Both the position numbers and the translations under genes were made by a program. Below the pieces are notes generated by a model that saw only the letters and a list, made by a program, of their open reading frames with translations, searched no databases and was not told where the DNA came from. Positions 13,601 through 28,600 of a DNA stretch of 64,000 nucleotides are shown piece after piece; position 1 is the first letter of the stretch; the number at the start of each line of letters is the position of its first letter. The stretch is from Alentia gelatinosa (Eukaryota > Annelida > Polychaeta > Phyllodocida > Polynoidae). The DNA is taken from assembly GCA_950022655.1 (NCBI GenBank), contig OX465584.1, positions 26,881,469-26,945,468 of the forward strand, read 5' to 3'.

Positions 13601-16600
13601 TACAGAGCCCATACTGTAGGTCTCGCTTGTGAGACAAGCAAGTGATAGCCTGGGGTTAAGAAATACAGTAGGAAACTGACTGAGTAGTGCAGTGACTGTA
13701 GTTCTTTGTTGGAAAAGTTTAGTTGTTCTCACAAAGTAGTTGACCATCAGAGAATTATGAAAATAATGAGATAAATAATTATGAGATAATGGTAAAATAT
13801 ACATATGGAATTGATCAGAGCACGCTTTTCTTTACCTAAATATGCCAAAATATCTGATAAAATAGGTTTAAGAAGCATTGTTTTGATCAATGCAAGAGGG
13901 TAGACCCTCTCATTATTTACTACTATTGAAACAGGACCCTGTTTTATATCAATGGAAAGTGTGAGGATGTGGGACAGGTTTCAGTATAGATTGCCTGCTT
14001 TGTTGAAGTTGCCACTAAATGATAAAACTTCGAAATCTGTCGTAAATGAATATCATGTGATCATGGGTAAACAAGTTATATTGTGTCTAGAAGTTTTGCA
14101 ATGCTTGGTTTAAAATGTTTCCTTACCAAATTTCAAATCATCAATTCTTCAAGGCAATGCATGTGAAAAGTCTGAATGCCGCAATGGTACAGAGTGTGTT
14201 CCAAAACATGAGGATGACTTCAAATGCAATTGTATCCAAATGGCTGACCCACAGACACCATTGTGTTGTGAGTATATATTACCCTCATCTTTTCAAAGTA
14301 ATTACATGTTATTTCATTATATTGAAGCACAATTTTGTCACTCAAATTCGGATGTACCTTGAAAATTGATCATGTATACAATTTGAAGTATGTGTGTCAC
14401 AAACAATTTCAGATCCATATATTCGTGTTAAATTGGTCATCAAAAATGTGCCATTTAGCCCTGAGCTTGAATATATAGGAAGTGAAGAATTTAAGAAACA
14501 TCTTTCAAGGATACTCTTAAAGGTAAGATCACATTGAATTCCTTTAACAAAGGGTGAACCTTTGAGTTTCCTCATATTCAATATTGAAAAATGAAATACC
14601 AAGAAGTTGAATTGTACAAATAACTTTTTAGAATAGCCTACATTACCTCTCAAAACAAAACATGCATTCATTTAGAAAAGATCATTTGTCCCAAGGAGAT
14701 ATAACCCCTTACGAACCCTGAAAAGTTCAAGAAATCAGTCGGGTATTTATTTACAAAAACATTTACAACTGATTTTAAAATCAACATTATATTGCAGCCC
14801 ATCTGTAAAAACCTTCTCTTTTACTACAGGTGTCAATAATCACACTTCAATCTGTTCACTTGCCATACTTAAGCTGACAAGAAAATGAGTGCTGTCCATT
14901 TATGGTCTTAGAGGGTTGACCTTGAAGCCTCTCTGAAAAAATCTTAAACAGCTTCTATGAAAAACCTCACATGATTTGTTTTAGGTGAGGAGAAGAATCC
15001 ATCACATTCTGCAATCAGCCTACAGGTCATTACACCTGATAAGGGTCACCCGACCTAAAGGCACAGAAGTTGACTTCACAGATTTGTCTCCAGCAGTTAC
15101 CATTGATCTTCATGTGGCTGTCACGCATCGTACTACTGTGTTGGTCAAGGATCTCCAAGATGATTTACATGCCTTGAGCATAGATCCAGACATTGTTTTC
15201 TCATCTGAGGGAGGTAAGTATATTTTCCTAAACATCGTAACTCTAATTAGTTTGAAATGCATTTTTCATGGAAAATTATGGTACATATATTGATAACTGG
15301 ATCAAAATTATTTCCTGTCTATCCCATTCTCCTTCCCTGATGTAGATGTGAATTGATTTGCTATTGTTATCAAGTTTCTCTGAGATTTCCATGTTGGTGG
15401 GCCCTCAGGTTCCTGAGGGGTTTCTTCCAGAACTTTTTTATCATTTTATCTCGCCAAAAGGATATATTGATTATTGTTGTCATGTTAGTCTATAGTCTAT
15501 TCTGTGCATAAATGAATGTCTTTGCAGGGAATGCATGTGCCAAGGGTGCATGCCATGATCGAACAGAGTGCATTCCTGAACATCTGGGTGGATTCCGCTG
15601 CAGGTGTTCTCATATGGAAGGGCCACAAACACCTTTATGTAGTAAGTACATACTTCCATCATTTACACCCATACATTTGTATTAAGTGTCAGATCACCCA
15701 TACCTTTAAGAAGTACTCTTCTATGTGCTATTTTGAATTTTGAAGTTTCTACATACTTTTAAGTCAGACATGACCATTTATCTCAGTCAGTGTTTAACCC
15801 TAGGACTTGTGTCATGCACCTGTCCTTAGAGTGAATACAGGGCCATCTGCCAAAGGCCTGCACTTGCATGAACAAATGGAAAAATATGTCAATAATGCTT
15901 GAATGGATCCTATGCTACTACATTGGATTGGGTTGTTCAGTCTTGTTCACTAACACTCAAGCATGCATAAAGATTCTACCGACCAATCATCATTTGCTGT
16001 GTGTATATATATATATATCTCTGTTATGATTGAGGTTAGATTTTTGGAGCACATCAAATGTCCATGGGTTTCAAGATCAAGTTAAATGATATCATCTTAC
16101 AAAGAGACTGGATACTCAGGTTCTTATTAGATAATCTATGAATGATTATAAGGCTGTATGAATTTTGGAAGCCACTTTTCATATATTTAGATGTACATAT
16201 AGTTATATCTCCTCTTAACCAATTTCAGATCCAGTCATTGCAATTCGAATGCTTATCAAAGATGTGCCATTTACCCCTGAGCTCGAGCATGTGGAAAGTC
16301 CTCATTTCAAAGAGCATCTTTCAGGTTTGCTTTTAAAGGTATGATATACTGAACCTGTAAACCTTATAAGTCAGGACCATGTGTTGAGACACTCCCAAGC
16401 ATGGGACAATGAATGTCTTGAGGCACTCTTATATTTATCACAATAATTGAAAAGGTATATAACATAATTTTTCAAGGTGTATGTTCACTTGTAACTAAGG
16501 CCATATGTATTGAACTTAACCCATTTATTCTGGTTGATGCCTTGAAGAATCAATCAGGACTGGCCTGGTCATGCCTTGAGGCATCATTTACAAAATGAAT

Positions 16601-19600
16601 CTTTCATGTAATAAAATTGGACATTTTGGCCCAATAAACATGACTTTTTCAAAGAATATAGGTAAAATTTATTATATTTAATACTTATAGTTGAAATGAG
16701 AAGAATGTTAATGATCATGTTTTATGCCATGTGATGGGAAAAGAAAATTTTCACAATCAGTCTCTAGTACCTGATTCCTAGCAGTATGCATCTGAACTAG
16801 GAAACAGCCCTATGCCCTATTCGCTCACAATAAGGTTGAACAATCACCACTTTTTCTCAAATGATTAAAATTTTTGTAATCTTTGACCTTCTTTTTGGAA
16901 ATTCATGTCCTGTCAAATCTGAGTGTATTTACCAGCATCACACTTCATAACAGGGGCCCATTGTATTGTATTCATGAATTCATATGATATTTTTTCCATT
17001 GAAAATGTAGGTGAAGAGAAGAATCCAATATGTTCTGCAATCGGACTTCAGGTCATTACACCTGATAAGGGTCAGCAGACCTACAGGTACAGAAGCCTAC
17101 CTTACAGAATTGACTCCAGCTGTTACAGTTGAACTTCATGTGGCTCTCACTCATCGTAACCATACTTTAGTGAAGAATTTCCAGGATAATTTCCATGCCT
17201 CAAGCATCTCTCCAGAAATAGTTTTCTCTGTGGAAGCAGGTTAGTATCTATCTCTTTACCATGATGATTCCCATTGCTTTCAACAACATTTCTCATTCAA
17301 AGGCATTTGTCAAATATCTATTGTTGATGTCAAAACAGAAAATGGTTCTTTCTGTGCCTGATTCAATGACTTTCATCTTTGAAGGGAATGCATGTCACAA
17401 GGATAAGTGCCAGAATGGAACAGAATGTATTCCTAAATCTCATGGGAAATTCAACTGCAGGTGCTCTCAAATAGAAGGACTCCAAACACCATTGTGCTGT
17501 AAGTATATTTTCCATCATCTTATCCGCACTGTCAAAGTAATATTCATACAAACTTCACACATCTAAGTTAGGAGTAACTAGATACACTACAATCTTTATA
17601 TATCCTTATCCATTGTTTCTTCTCCCTACTATGTACATAACATGTTTATTGATAATGCATAACCATATTTCCATATATGTATCTCATTCTATCCTTATTG
17701 ACCACTTTCAGCTCCATACATACCTATTCGATTGGTCATCAAAGATGTGCCATTTACCCAGGCCCTTGAACATCTGGGAAGTCCTGAATTCAAAGAACAT
17801 CTATCAATGTTACTTGTCCATGTAGGTGCCAATGAGTTAATCATTACTCTGAATTGTTTCTAATCCAATCACAAAATGAAACTCCGAGTTATTTTTAAAA
17901 AGAGTGTTTGGAAGATGTTTCTGAAGGAGAAATGTACATGATTTGATGTCTACTTCCTTTAAAAACCCAATTTCATTCTAATTGATCTGCAAAGTGTAAT
18001 ACGACTTTGTTTTTTACATGCTTTCCAGGTCAAGAGAAGAGTCCAGTTCATTCTTCAATCAGCATATGAATCCTTACACCTGATAAGGGTCAGACGATCT
18101 ACAGATGCAGAAGCCTTTATCACCGATTTCACTCCTACAGTTACAGTTGAGCTTCATGTGGCTGTAACTTATCGCACACCTTATTTGGTCCAGCATTTCC
18201 GGGCTACATTCCACCCTTCAACAATCTCTCGAAATATTGTTCATTCTACTGAGGCAGGTAGGTCATTCATTTTCATCAAAGGATCAACGAATGGTAATGC
18301 AGCAGATTCACCTGCCAACAAGTTGGGCACTGACTATTTGGTCAGTGAACAAAAGTCAGGAGGTGTTTGTTCTTGAGGGTTTATCGTTGCCTTATGATAA
18401 GCAACCTCAAATCTTACAACATTTCACACCTTATGACTGATTTTTCTAGTATTGCATTATAAGTAACTGAGAAATTATTAGTGTTCCTACATGGATCCAT
18501 TATGTCATTATGTCTACAAAGATGGATAACACATATCATCCCACTAGTACCCTAATGTTTGCCCACCATACCCTGATTATTGTTTAAAAATATGACAGTA
18601 AGCCAGACCTAATACACATGTTTATGCCATCTATTTTTCTACATGACACTGTACAATATAAAGCAATGAGTATCTATAATTTCAATTTCTATCCAAATAT
18701 TCTTCATTCAAAAAGCAATCTACTTGTGGCAGTGGCATAACATGCTGCATCAGGGAAACATTCTCTAGATATAGGCATAAGTGGATCATTAGCAACCCAT
18801 CCCAAACACCACGGAGCTTACTGCTATGAGTTTTAATGTGAAGGGATGGTACTTTGGGTTCTGGCCGATGATGAGTGCCATGGCTGAGTTACAGAGCCCA
18901 TACTGTAGGTCTCGCTTGTGAGACAAGCAAGTGATAGCCTAGGGTTGAGAAATACAGTAGGAAACTGACTGAGTAGTGCAGTGACTGTAGTTCTTTGTTG
19001 GAAAAGTTTAGTTGTTCTCACAAAGTAGTTGACCATCAGAGAATTATGAAAATCGAGATAATGGTAAAATATACATATGGAATTGATCAGAGCACGCTTT
19101 TCTTTACCTTAATATGCCAAAATATCTGATGAAATAGGTTTAAGAAGCACTGTTTTGATCAATGCAAGAGGGTAGACCCTCTCACTATTTACTACTATTG
19201 AAACAGGACCCTGTTTTATATCAATGGAAAGTGTGAGGATGATGGACAGGTTTCAGTATAGATTGCCTGCTTTGTTGAAGTTGCCACTAAATGATAAAAC
19301 TTCGAAATCTGTCGTAAATGAATATCATGTGATCATGGGTAAACAAGTTATATTGTGTTTAGAAGTTTTGCAATGCTTGGTTTAAAATGTTTCCTTATCA
19401 AATTTCAAATCATCAATTCTTCAAGGCAATGCATGTGAAAAGTCTGAATGCCGCAATGGTACAGAGTGTGTTCCAAAACATGAGGATGACTTCAAATGCA
19501 ATTGTATCCAAATGGCTGACCCACAGACACCATTGTGTTGTGAGTATATATGGTCAATTCTCCCAGATCGTGATCGATGCCCACGTACGGTGACCAAAAA

Positions 19601-22600
19601 TTCAAACTAGTTAGATCTTTATAAAAATGTGGAAATATACAGTAGAAGACAATATTAGGCATGTGTAAAAGTTGGGAACACTAATCTTTATTGGAAATTA
19701 TTTTTTTAGCTGAATGAATTTAACCTTATAAGTCCTATGTCACCGTACATGGGCAAGTGGGTTTCACAAGGCCTTAGGGGAAATATTGATTGTTATTTAA
19801 AAACAGAATCAGATTTTCATTTTCAGAAAATGAAACTCTAATTATATTGAATAAATCAGAGTTGATTATTACTATTCAGAATATAATGCCCACGTACGGT
19901 GACGGGCCCATGTACGGTGACATACCTAAAAATACATGTATATTTCTTGGCATTAACATGCCTTAAGTATTTGTTAATTGCAGGTGTTAGTGGTTCCATA
20001 ATACTCTATTTTTGTATAAAATATTATTCAATAATATTGTAAATCTTCTTCCTTACATAAGCAAAACCTAATAATTTCTGCCCATGTACGGTGACCAAAT
20101 AAAGTTCACCACCCATGTTCATTTAGCTGTGATATATTTGATGGAAGGTTTACTTTATATACTCCAGATCTTATGAAACCTGTACACATACCTCCTTTAT
20201 TTGGAGGATGAAAAAATACCCCAAAAAGTAGTTTTCTATAAATTGTGTACCTTTTAATGTGGCTTGCCCATGTACGGTGACATACCCTTCACCACTGATT
20301 TTTTACACCTAGATTACATATAAATTTCCCCATTTAAACATTTATTAGGTTTTATAAGTTCTACAACACATTTGTGAGTATGAAACATTCAGAACTGATA
20401 AATATCTATAGTCACAAATTTATAAGAGGTCTTCAAAATCTGGTCATTGAGGTTTCGTCTATGAATTTTGAGCTAAAAATGCCTATTTTAGGGATTTATC
20501 AATTTTCTTTCACGATAGAGGTACATGAAAGTGGGGTTCCCCTGACAGATTTTTCATTTCTCCATACTCTAATATCGTTTCTGATACTATAAAACAATGT
20601 TTAGATAAGAAAACGACCCTTTGAATTATTGGTCACCGTACGTGGGCCATCGATCACGATCTGGGAGAATTGACCATATTACCCTCATCTTTTCAAAGTA
20701 ATTACATGTTATTTCATTATATTCAAGCACAATTTTGTCACTCAAATTCGGATGTACCTTGAAAATTGATCATGTATACAATTTGAAGTATGTGTGTCAC
20801 AAACAATTTCAGATCCATATATTCGTGTTAAATTGGTCATCAAAAATGTGCCATTTAGCCCTGAGCTTGAATATATGGGAAGTGAAGAATTTAAGAAATA
20901 TCTTTCAAGGATACTCTTAAAGGTAAGATCACATTGAATTCCTTTAACAAAGGGTGAACCTTTGAGTTTCCTCATATTCAATATTGAAAAATGAAATACC
21001 AAAAAGTTGAATTGTACAAATAACTTTTTAGAATAACCTACATTACCTCTCAAAACAAAACATGCATTCATTTAGAAAAGATCATTTGTCCCAAGGAGAT
21101 ATAACCCCTTACGAACCCTGAAAAGTTCAAGAAATCGGTCGGGTATTTATTTATAAAAACATTTACAACTGATTTTAAAATCAACATTATATTGCAGCCC
21201 ATCTGTAAAAACCTTCTCTTTTACTACAGGTGTCAAGATATCTATTCTCAATAATCACACTTCAATCTGTTCACTTGCCATACTTAAGGTGACAAGAAAA
21301 TGAATGCTGTCCATTTATGGTCTGAGAGGGTTTACCTTGAAGCCTCCCTGAAAAATCTGAAACAGCTTCTATGAAAACCTCACATGATATGTTTCAGGTG
21401 AGGAGAAGAATCCATCACATTCTGCAATCAGCCTACAGGTCATTACACCTGATAAGGGTCACCCGACCTAAAGGCACAGAAGTTGACTTCACAGATTTGT
21501 CTCCAGCAGTTACCATTGATCTTCATGTTGCTGTCACTCATCGTACTACTGTATTGGTCAAGGATCTCCAAGATAATTTACATGCCTTGAGCATAGATCC
21601 AGACATTGTTTTCTCATCTGAGGGAGGTAAGTATATTTTTCTATAAACATCATAACTCTAATTACTTCATGGAAAATTATGGTACATATATTGATAACTG
21701 GACCAAAATTATTTCCTGTCTACCCCATTCTCCTTCCCTGATGTGGATGTGAATTGATTTGCTATTGTTATCAAGTTTCTCTGAGTTTTCCATGTTGATT
21801 GGCCCTCAGGTTCCTGAGGGGTTTCTTCCAGAACTTTTGATCTTTTTATCTCGCCAAAAGGATATGTTGATTATTGTTGTAATGTCAGTCTTTAGTCTAT
21901 TCTGTGCATAAATGAATGTCTTTGCAGGGAATGCATGTGCCAAGGGTGCATGCCATGATCGAACAGAGTGCATTCCTGAACATCTGGGTGGATTCCGCTG
22001 CAGGTGTTCTCATATGGAAGGGCCACAAACACCTTTATGTAGTAAGTACATACTTCCATCATTTACACCCATACATTTGTATTAAGTGTCAGATCACCCA
22101 TACCTTTAAGAAGTACTCTTCTATGTGCTATTTTGAATTTTGAAGTTTCTACATACTTTTAAGTCAGACATGACCATTTATCTCAGTCAGTGTTTAACCC
22201 TAGGACTTGTGTCATGCACCTGTCCTTAGAGTGAATACAGGGGCACCTGCCAAAGGCCTGCACTTGCATGAACAAATGGAAAAATATGTCAAAAATGCTT
22301 GAATGGATCCTATGCTACTACATTGGATTGGGTTGTTCAGTCTTGTTCACTAACACTCAAGCGTGCATAAAGATTCTACCGACCAATCATCATTTGTTGT
22401 GTGTAAATATATATATCTGTTATGTTGGGGGTTAGAATGTTGGAGCACATGGAAATGTCCATGGGTTTCAAGATTAAGTTAAATGATATCTTCTTATAAA
22501 AGAAATTGGGGACTCAGGTTCTTGCTAGATAATCTATGAATGATTATAAGGCTGTATGAATTTTGGAAGCCACTTTTCATATATTTAGATGTACATATAG

Positions 22601-25600
22601 TTATATCTCCTCTTAACCAATTTCAGATCCAGTCATTGCAATTCGAATGCTTATCAAAGATGTGCCATTTACCCCAGAGCTCGAGCATGTGGAAAGTCCT
22701 CATTTCAAAGAGCATCTTTCAAGTTTGCTTTTAAAGGTATGATATACTGAACCTGTAAACCTTATAAGTCAGGACCATGTGTTGAGACACACCCAAGCAT
22801 GGGACAATGAATGTCTTGAGGCACTCTTATATTTATCACAATAATTGAAAAGGTATATAACATAATTTTTCAAGGTGTATGTTCACTTGTAACTAAGGCC
22901 ATATGCATTGAACTTTACCCATTTATTCTGGTTGATGCCTTGAGGAATCAATCAGGGCTGGTCAGGTCATGCCTCAAGGCATCTTTCAGCCCGGGATGGC
23001 CGGGTCATGCCTTGATGCATCATTTACATAATAACTCTTTCACATGATAAAATAACATGAAATTTTCCAAGAATGTAGGTACAATATCATATTTAATATT
23101 TGAAATGAGAAGAATGTCAATGATCATGTTTTATGTCATGTGATGGGAGAAGGAAATTTTCACAATCAGCCTCTAGTACCTGGTCCCTAGCGGTATGCAT
23201 CTGAACTAGGAATCAGACCTATGCCCCATTCACACACAATAGGGTTGAACAATCATCACTTTTTCTCAAATAATCAAATTTCTTTTAATCTCTGACATTC
23301 TTATTTGAAATTCATGTCCTGTAAAATCTGAGTATATTTACCAGCACCACACTTCATAACAGGGATCCAATGTATTGCTATCACACTGCACGAAAACCAC
23401 CATTTTATCTATCTATGTGCCCCGCATATATAGGCATGATTTTGACCTTGCTTTTCCATCATATATATGTGCCTTATCTATTGGCATATATATGTGTCCA
23501 TGTTGCAGTAATATATATACGCCATAATTATGCCTGATTCTGTTGTATTTACACCACTATCCAATAATTCTGATCTCTACCACTTGGGCACACCACTATA
23601 GTATATCTCATTTTCCATTAGTCATTACGTCCTTGGTATACGGAAAGTTCAATGTTATATTATCAATTTTGATCATAAAATTGTTCTAAAACCCTATTTA
23701 TTATCTTTTCATTAAATACATATAATAATCCCAGCCTTCTTTGGTTTTTTTAAACGTTTTTTTAAATAGATTTTACTTTCAAAACACCACTCTTCTGTTG
23801 GGTTCTCACTGTCAGCCTTTATAAGACTTCTAGAGGTTGAGAACATAGACATTGGGTCCCTGAGAGTGTTGGGAGCCCTCCTGCCTGCCACCACGCCTGA
23901 CACCCTCAGCCACCCGCACTCCCCCCTCCCGCCCCCACCTCCTGGCCAAGCAGCTGGGTAATCCATCCGCACACACTGGGAGGAGGAATGGGATTGGCGT
24001 GGGTTAGGCAGGGGTTAAGCGAGGGGTTTGTGGGGGTAGGAGTCAGAGTCTGAATCAAGAGCGAGGGGTCCTCCTGGGGTCACCTATACCTCTACTAGCA
24101 CAAACGGGCTGTAGGCAGTGAGTGGAAGGGTGGCTGGGAGGGGGGTGGCTCCAGGCACACATGAGCAAGGAATTCAGTGATGGTTGAGTGAGTGTAAGGA
24201 GTCATGGGTTGGCCCTTACATCTACCTGCCAGTGGCAGAGGTGGGTTGCAAATTTTTTCTTCTTTTTTTATCAGTATACATATACACCAAATGTATATAA
24301 CATGTATATGACTGGCGTATACATTTCGTACAGAGGATATTTCCTCTCATATATGCCTGGTGTGAAATACAGCCAAGACACATCAGTAAACAAGAGGAAA
24401 CAGTCTTGTATACACCTTATACGCTGGTGTGAAATATGGGCATATATATAACATGTCAATATTCAGCCAATATATGCACTTCCGCGATGGCCTATATATG
24501 TATAAAATGGTGGTTTTCATGCAGTGTCATGAATTTATATATCAATTTTTGTCCACTGAAAATTGTAGGTGAAGAGAAGAATCCAATATGTTCTGCAATC
24601 AGACTACAGGTCATTACACCTGATAAGGGTCACCCGACCTACAGGTACAGAAGCCTACCTCACAGAATTGACTCCAGCTGTTACAGTTGAACTTCATGTG
24701 GCTCTCACTCATCGTAACCATACTTTAGTGAAGAATTTCCAGGATAATTTCCATGCCTCAAGCATCTCTCCAGAAATTGTTTTCTCTGCGGAAGCAGGTA
24801 AGTATCTATATCTTTACCATGACAATTCCCATTGCTTTCAACAACATTTCCCATTCAAAGGCATTTTGTCAAATATCTATTGTTGATTTCAAAACAGAAT
24901 ATGGTTCTTTCTGTGCCTGATTCAATGACTTTCATCTTTGAAGGGAATGCATGTCACAAGGATAAGTGCCAGAATGGAACAGAATGTATTCCTAAATCTC
25001 ATGGGAAATTCAACTGCAGGTGCTCTCAAATAGAAGGACTCCAAACACCATTGTGCTGTAAGTATATTTTCCATCATCTTATCCGCATTGTCAAAGTAAT
25101 ATTCATACAAACTTCATACATCTAAGTTAGGAGTAACTAGATACACTACAATCTTTATATATCCTTATCCATTGTTTCTTCTCCCTACTGTGTACATAAC
25201 ATGTTTATTGATAATGCATAACCATATTTCCATATATGTATCTCATTCTATCCTTATTGACCACTTTCAGCTCCATACATACCTATTCGATTGGTCATCA
25301 AAGATGTGCCATTTACCCAGGCACTTGAACATCTGGGAAGTCCTGAATTCAAAGAACATCTATCAATGTTACTTGTCCATGTAGGTGCCAATGAGTTAAT
25401 CATTAATTGTTTCTAATCCAATCACCAAATGAAACTTCGAGTTATTTTTAAAAAGAGTGTTTGGAAGATGTTTCTGAAGGAGAAATGTACATGATTTGAT
25501 GTCTACTTCCTTTAAAAAACCCAATTTTATTCTAATTGTTCTGCAAAGTGTTACACAACTTTGTTTTTTACATGCTTTCCAGGTCAAAAGAAGAGTCCAG

Positions 25601-28600
25601 TTCATTCTTCAATCAGCATATGAATCCTTACATCTGATAAGGGTCAGACGATCTACAGGTGCAGAAGCCTTTATCACCGATTTCACTCCAACAGTTACAG
25701 TTGAGCTTCATGTGGCTGTAACTTATCGCACACCTGATTTAGTCCAGCATTTCCGGGCTACATTCCACCCTTCAACGATCTCTCGAAACATTGTTCATTC
25801 TACTGAAGCAGGTAGGTCATTCATTTTCATCAGAGAATCACAAATGCTACTGTGGCATAACCACCTTCTAATAATTGGGCACTGACTATTTGGTTAGTGA
25901 ACAAATGTCAGGAGGTGCACAGCACGAAAAACCTTAATCTACATATGTATATGTCCGGCGGATATACCTATGATTTTGCATAGTTATGTTAGTCCTATTT
26001 TCCAGCATGTATACGCCTGATCTATAGATGCATATAAGTGTACATGTTGCAATAATAGTGATCTCTCCACCTAGGAGATACCACTGTTGTTTTATTTCAT
26101 TTGTCATTAGTTATCAATGTCAGTGGTATATAAAAAATCCAATGTTATATTATCAAGTTATTTATTTTTGTTATAAAATCTTTCTAAAACCTGAGTGAGT
26201 ATCATTTCATTAATAACATATAATAAACCCAGCATTCTTTTGTATTTTTTACTGCTTCTTTTGATAGATTATGCTTTGAAAATGCCATTTTTCTATATGG
26301 TTCAAGATTGGTGGGTATATAAGGTATGTAGTATATATGATAGTAGTCATAGACTTGGGTCGCAGTCGGGGTCAGTGTCATGCTCAGGCTTGGGGTTGAA
26401 ATCAGTATCAGAATCATGAGCAAGGGCTTTTGTGTTGGTGCAGGTACACCCTACTGCCACAGCTGCTGCCACACAGCCACCACAATGGTGTATATATATT
26501 GTGCACAGTATATTTCTCGTCATATACGCTTTATGGGAAATACAACCGTTAAGCTTCCATATACATGGAAAAACATATTTGTATACACTGCATACACTGG
26601 CATGTAATATGGACAAATACATATAAAAACATGTCAATGTACATGGGATACATGGGGTTTTCGTGAATTGGTGGTTGTTCTTAAGGATTTATGTTTGCCT
26701 AATAATCAGCCACCCCAAAACTTACACAATGTTTCCACATATGACTGATTTTTCTAGCACTGCATTGAAAGTTACTAAGAAAGTATTGGTATATATGGAT
26801 CCTAGCCTTATACTGTAGCCAAGTGTATACTTCTAATAGACACACTGGTGAGGTTCCTATATGCAATGAGAGAGCTAATTCAAACATCACCTTTGGTACA
26901 ATAAAGGATCCTTTTTTGCAATGAGACATTGGGGGTCAAAGACCGTGCAAGAGTAGAAGTCATTTGAGTTTGTTTTTGAGGTGAATGATCATCAGTTAAT
27001 GCAGAGATGTGTAATATGAGGAAGAAAAATGGCTCTCATTAACATAGTATGTCAAGAGGTGTTGTTAGTCAGATTAAAATCCTCAGTGAGTGACCTTGAG
27101 CAGTTGTCTGGTGGCACCCTTTTAGAGCTGTAGTGATATTCGAGCCATGGTTGATCCATGATGTGCAAGAGAGTGACAAATTTCCAAAATCATATTATAG
27201 AAATTTCTAAGTATCTCTAATCCTTGACCAGATTCATATGGTGTAAAGGTCGCATTACAATCTATTGTCGGACTCCTTGTACTTGGATATGTGCCTTTCC
27301 AACAAAGCGATGACATTATATCTACAAAGGTGGAAAATACATATCATCATACCAGTAATCTAATGTTTGCCCACCATACACCATAATTATATTTTGAAAA
27401 TTTCACAATTAGCGTGACCTAATACACATTTTTATGCCATCGGTATACAGCACATTTTCTTCATGACACTATACAATATAAAGCAATCAGTATTTAGAAT
27501 TTAGATACTGATCCATAAGATTCTTCATTCAAAAAGGGATCTGCTTGAAGCATTGGCATAATATGCTGCATCAGAGAGACATACTCAAGCTTTGGCTTGG
27601 TTCCGCCTGTGTCGCCGCTGGCTCCTTACAGGCAGGTAGTACCGCCCGGGTGAAGTGATGACAGTGGTTTACCGCTGGTTTTGGATTGCATTACTGGAAG
27701 TTCGCTTCAGACTGGGCAACCAGCTAAATTTTGAAACTCAACGGATTCGTGTTCATTAAAACCTGCGCAAATCATGAAAAAAAGGCTTCAATTTGGCATT
27801 AAACGGACAGAATACCTTTGGAAGTAGTAAACAGAACTCGTGATATAATATTCTGACCGAAATATGAATTGAAAACGAACTTTGATGACTTTGACAGTTG
27901 CTTGAGCGATAATAGGAGCCGAAGGCGTTTGACAATTAATTATGACAGTGCAGCTTGCTCTAGAATCGACTGTCAGCATATATAATACATTCCAAACCAA
28001 AAGCAGTGTTACAAAACCACATCTCCATGTGAGATTTGTTCTGATATATCTAGTTACAATGTGCATTTTCCATTATTTGTAATTCCTACTCAGACTGGCA
28101 CCCCACTCGCCATCTTGTTTGTTTTGAAACTGGTGGCTTCCATTCCCCTCAATTGACAAGGCAGTGCATACAGTCCAGTAATCGCCTGGCAGTTTGGTTT
28201 TAATGCCAAAAAACAAAGACAATATTTTGATGCATCATTTGGCAAATTCATACGTTTTTTAATGCCATTCTGATAACTGTGAGTGTAATCACGGTTCCGT
28301 TTTCCCTACACGTCGGACACGCACGCCATGTTGTTTATTTACAGTCTGTAGCCTGCGCATGCGCTCTCAGCGTTAACACAATCTGAACGAGCTCATCGGG
28401 CTCTCCCTGTGGGTATATCTCCGCCGAGCCCCCTAGCAGATACCCCGGGAACCAGCGTAACTCAAGCTTAGAAATGAATGGTTCATTCCCAAACCATTCC
28501 AAACACCACTGAGCTTACTGGTATAAGTTTAAATGTGAATGGATAGCACTTTGTGTTCTACCCATTGATAAGTGCCATGCTTTTTTAAAACAGATTAGCG

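Larger units (their letters stand above)
5005..15527 (+). repeat. Super-repeat R2, 10,523 bp
   Basis: About 5.3 kb of core sequence plus the PAT/DIRS-type element. Core introns and exons are nearly identical to R1 and R3. Confidence 0.85.
15528..21927 (+). repeat. Super-repeat R3, 6,400 bp
   Basis: Core of about 5.3 kb plus the mariner-like element in the C module. Confidence 0.85.
27593..28459. mobile_element. Unique 867-bp insertion with 9-10 bp target duplication
   Basis: Flanked by ACTCAAGCTT at 27583-27592 and 28460-28469; R5 and R7 have a single ACTCAAGCTC at the homologous site. Ends are weakly inverted (GCTTGGTTCC near the left; GGGAACCAGC near the right). It is much richer in CpG than the host introns. 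A 9-bp or 8-bp duplication would suit Mutator or hAT. No transposase recognised. It carries promoter-like motifs and a short membrane-protein-like frame, described separately. Confidence 0.65.

Noticed and set aside
20374..20592. A 72-codon frame inside the mariner-like element
   Set aside because: No transposase motif or DDE pattern; compatible with chance in AT-rich DNA.
23712..23972. An 86-codon minus-strand frame in subfamily 1 CACTA-like elements
   Set aside because: No recognisable domain, and the shared copies derive from repeat duplication. Treated as non-coding transposon sequence.
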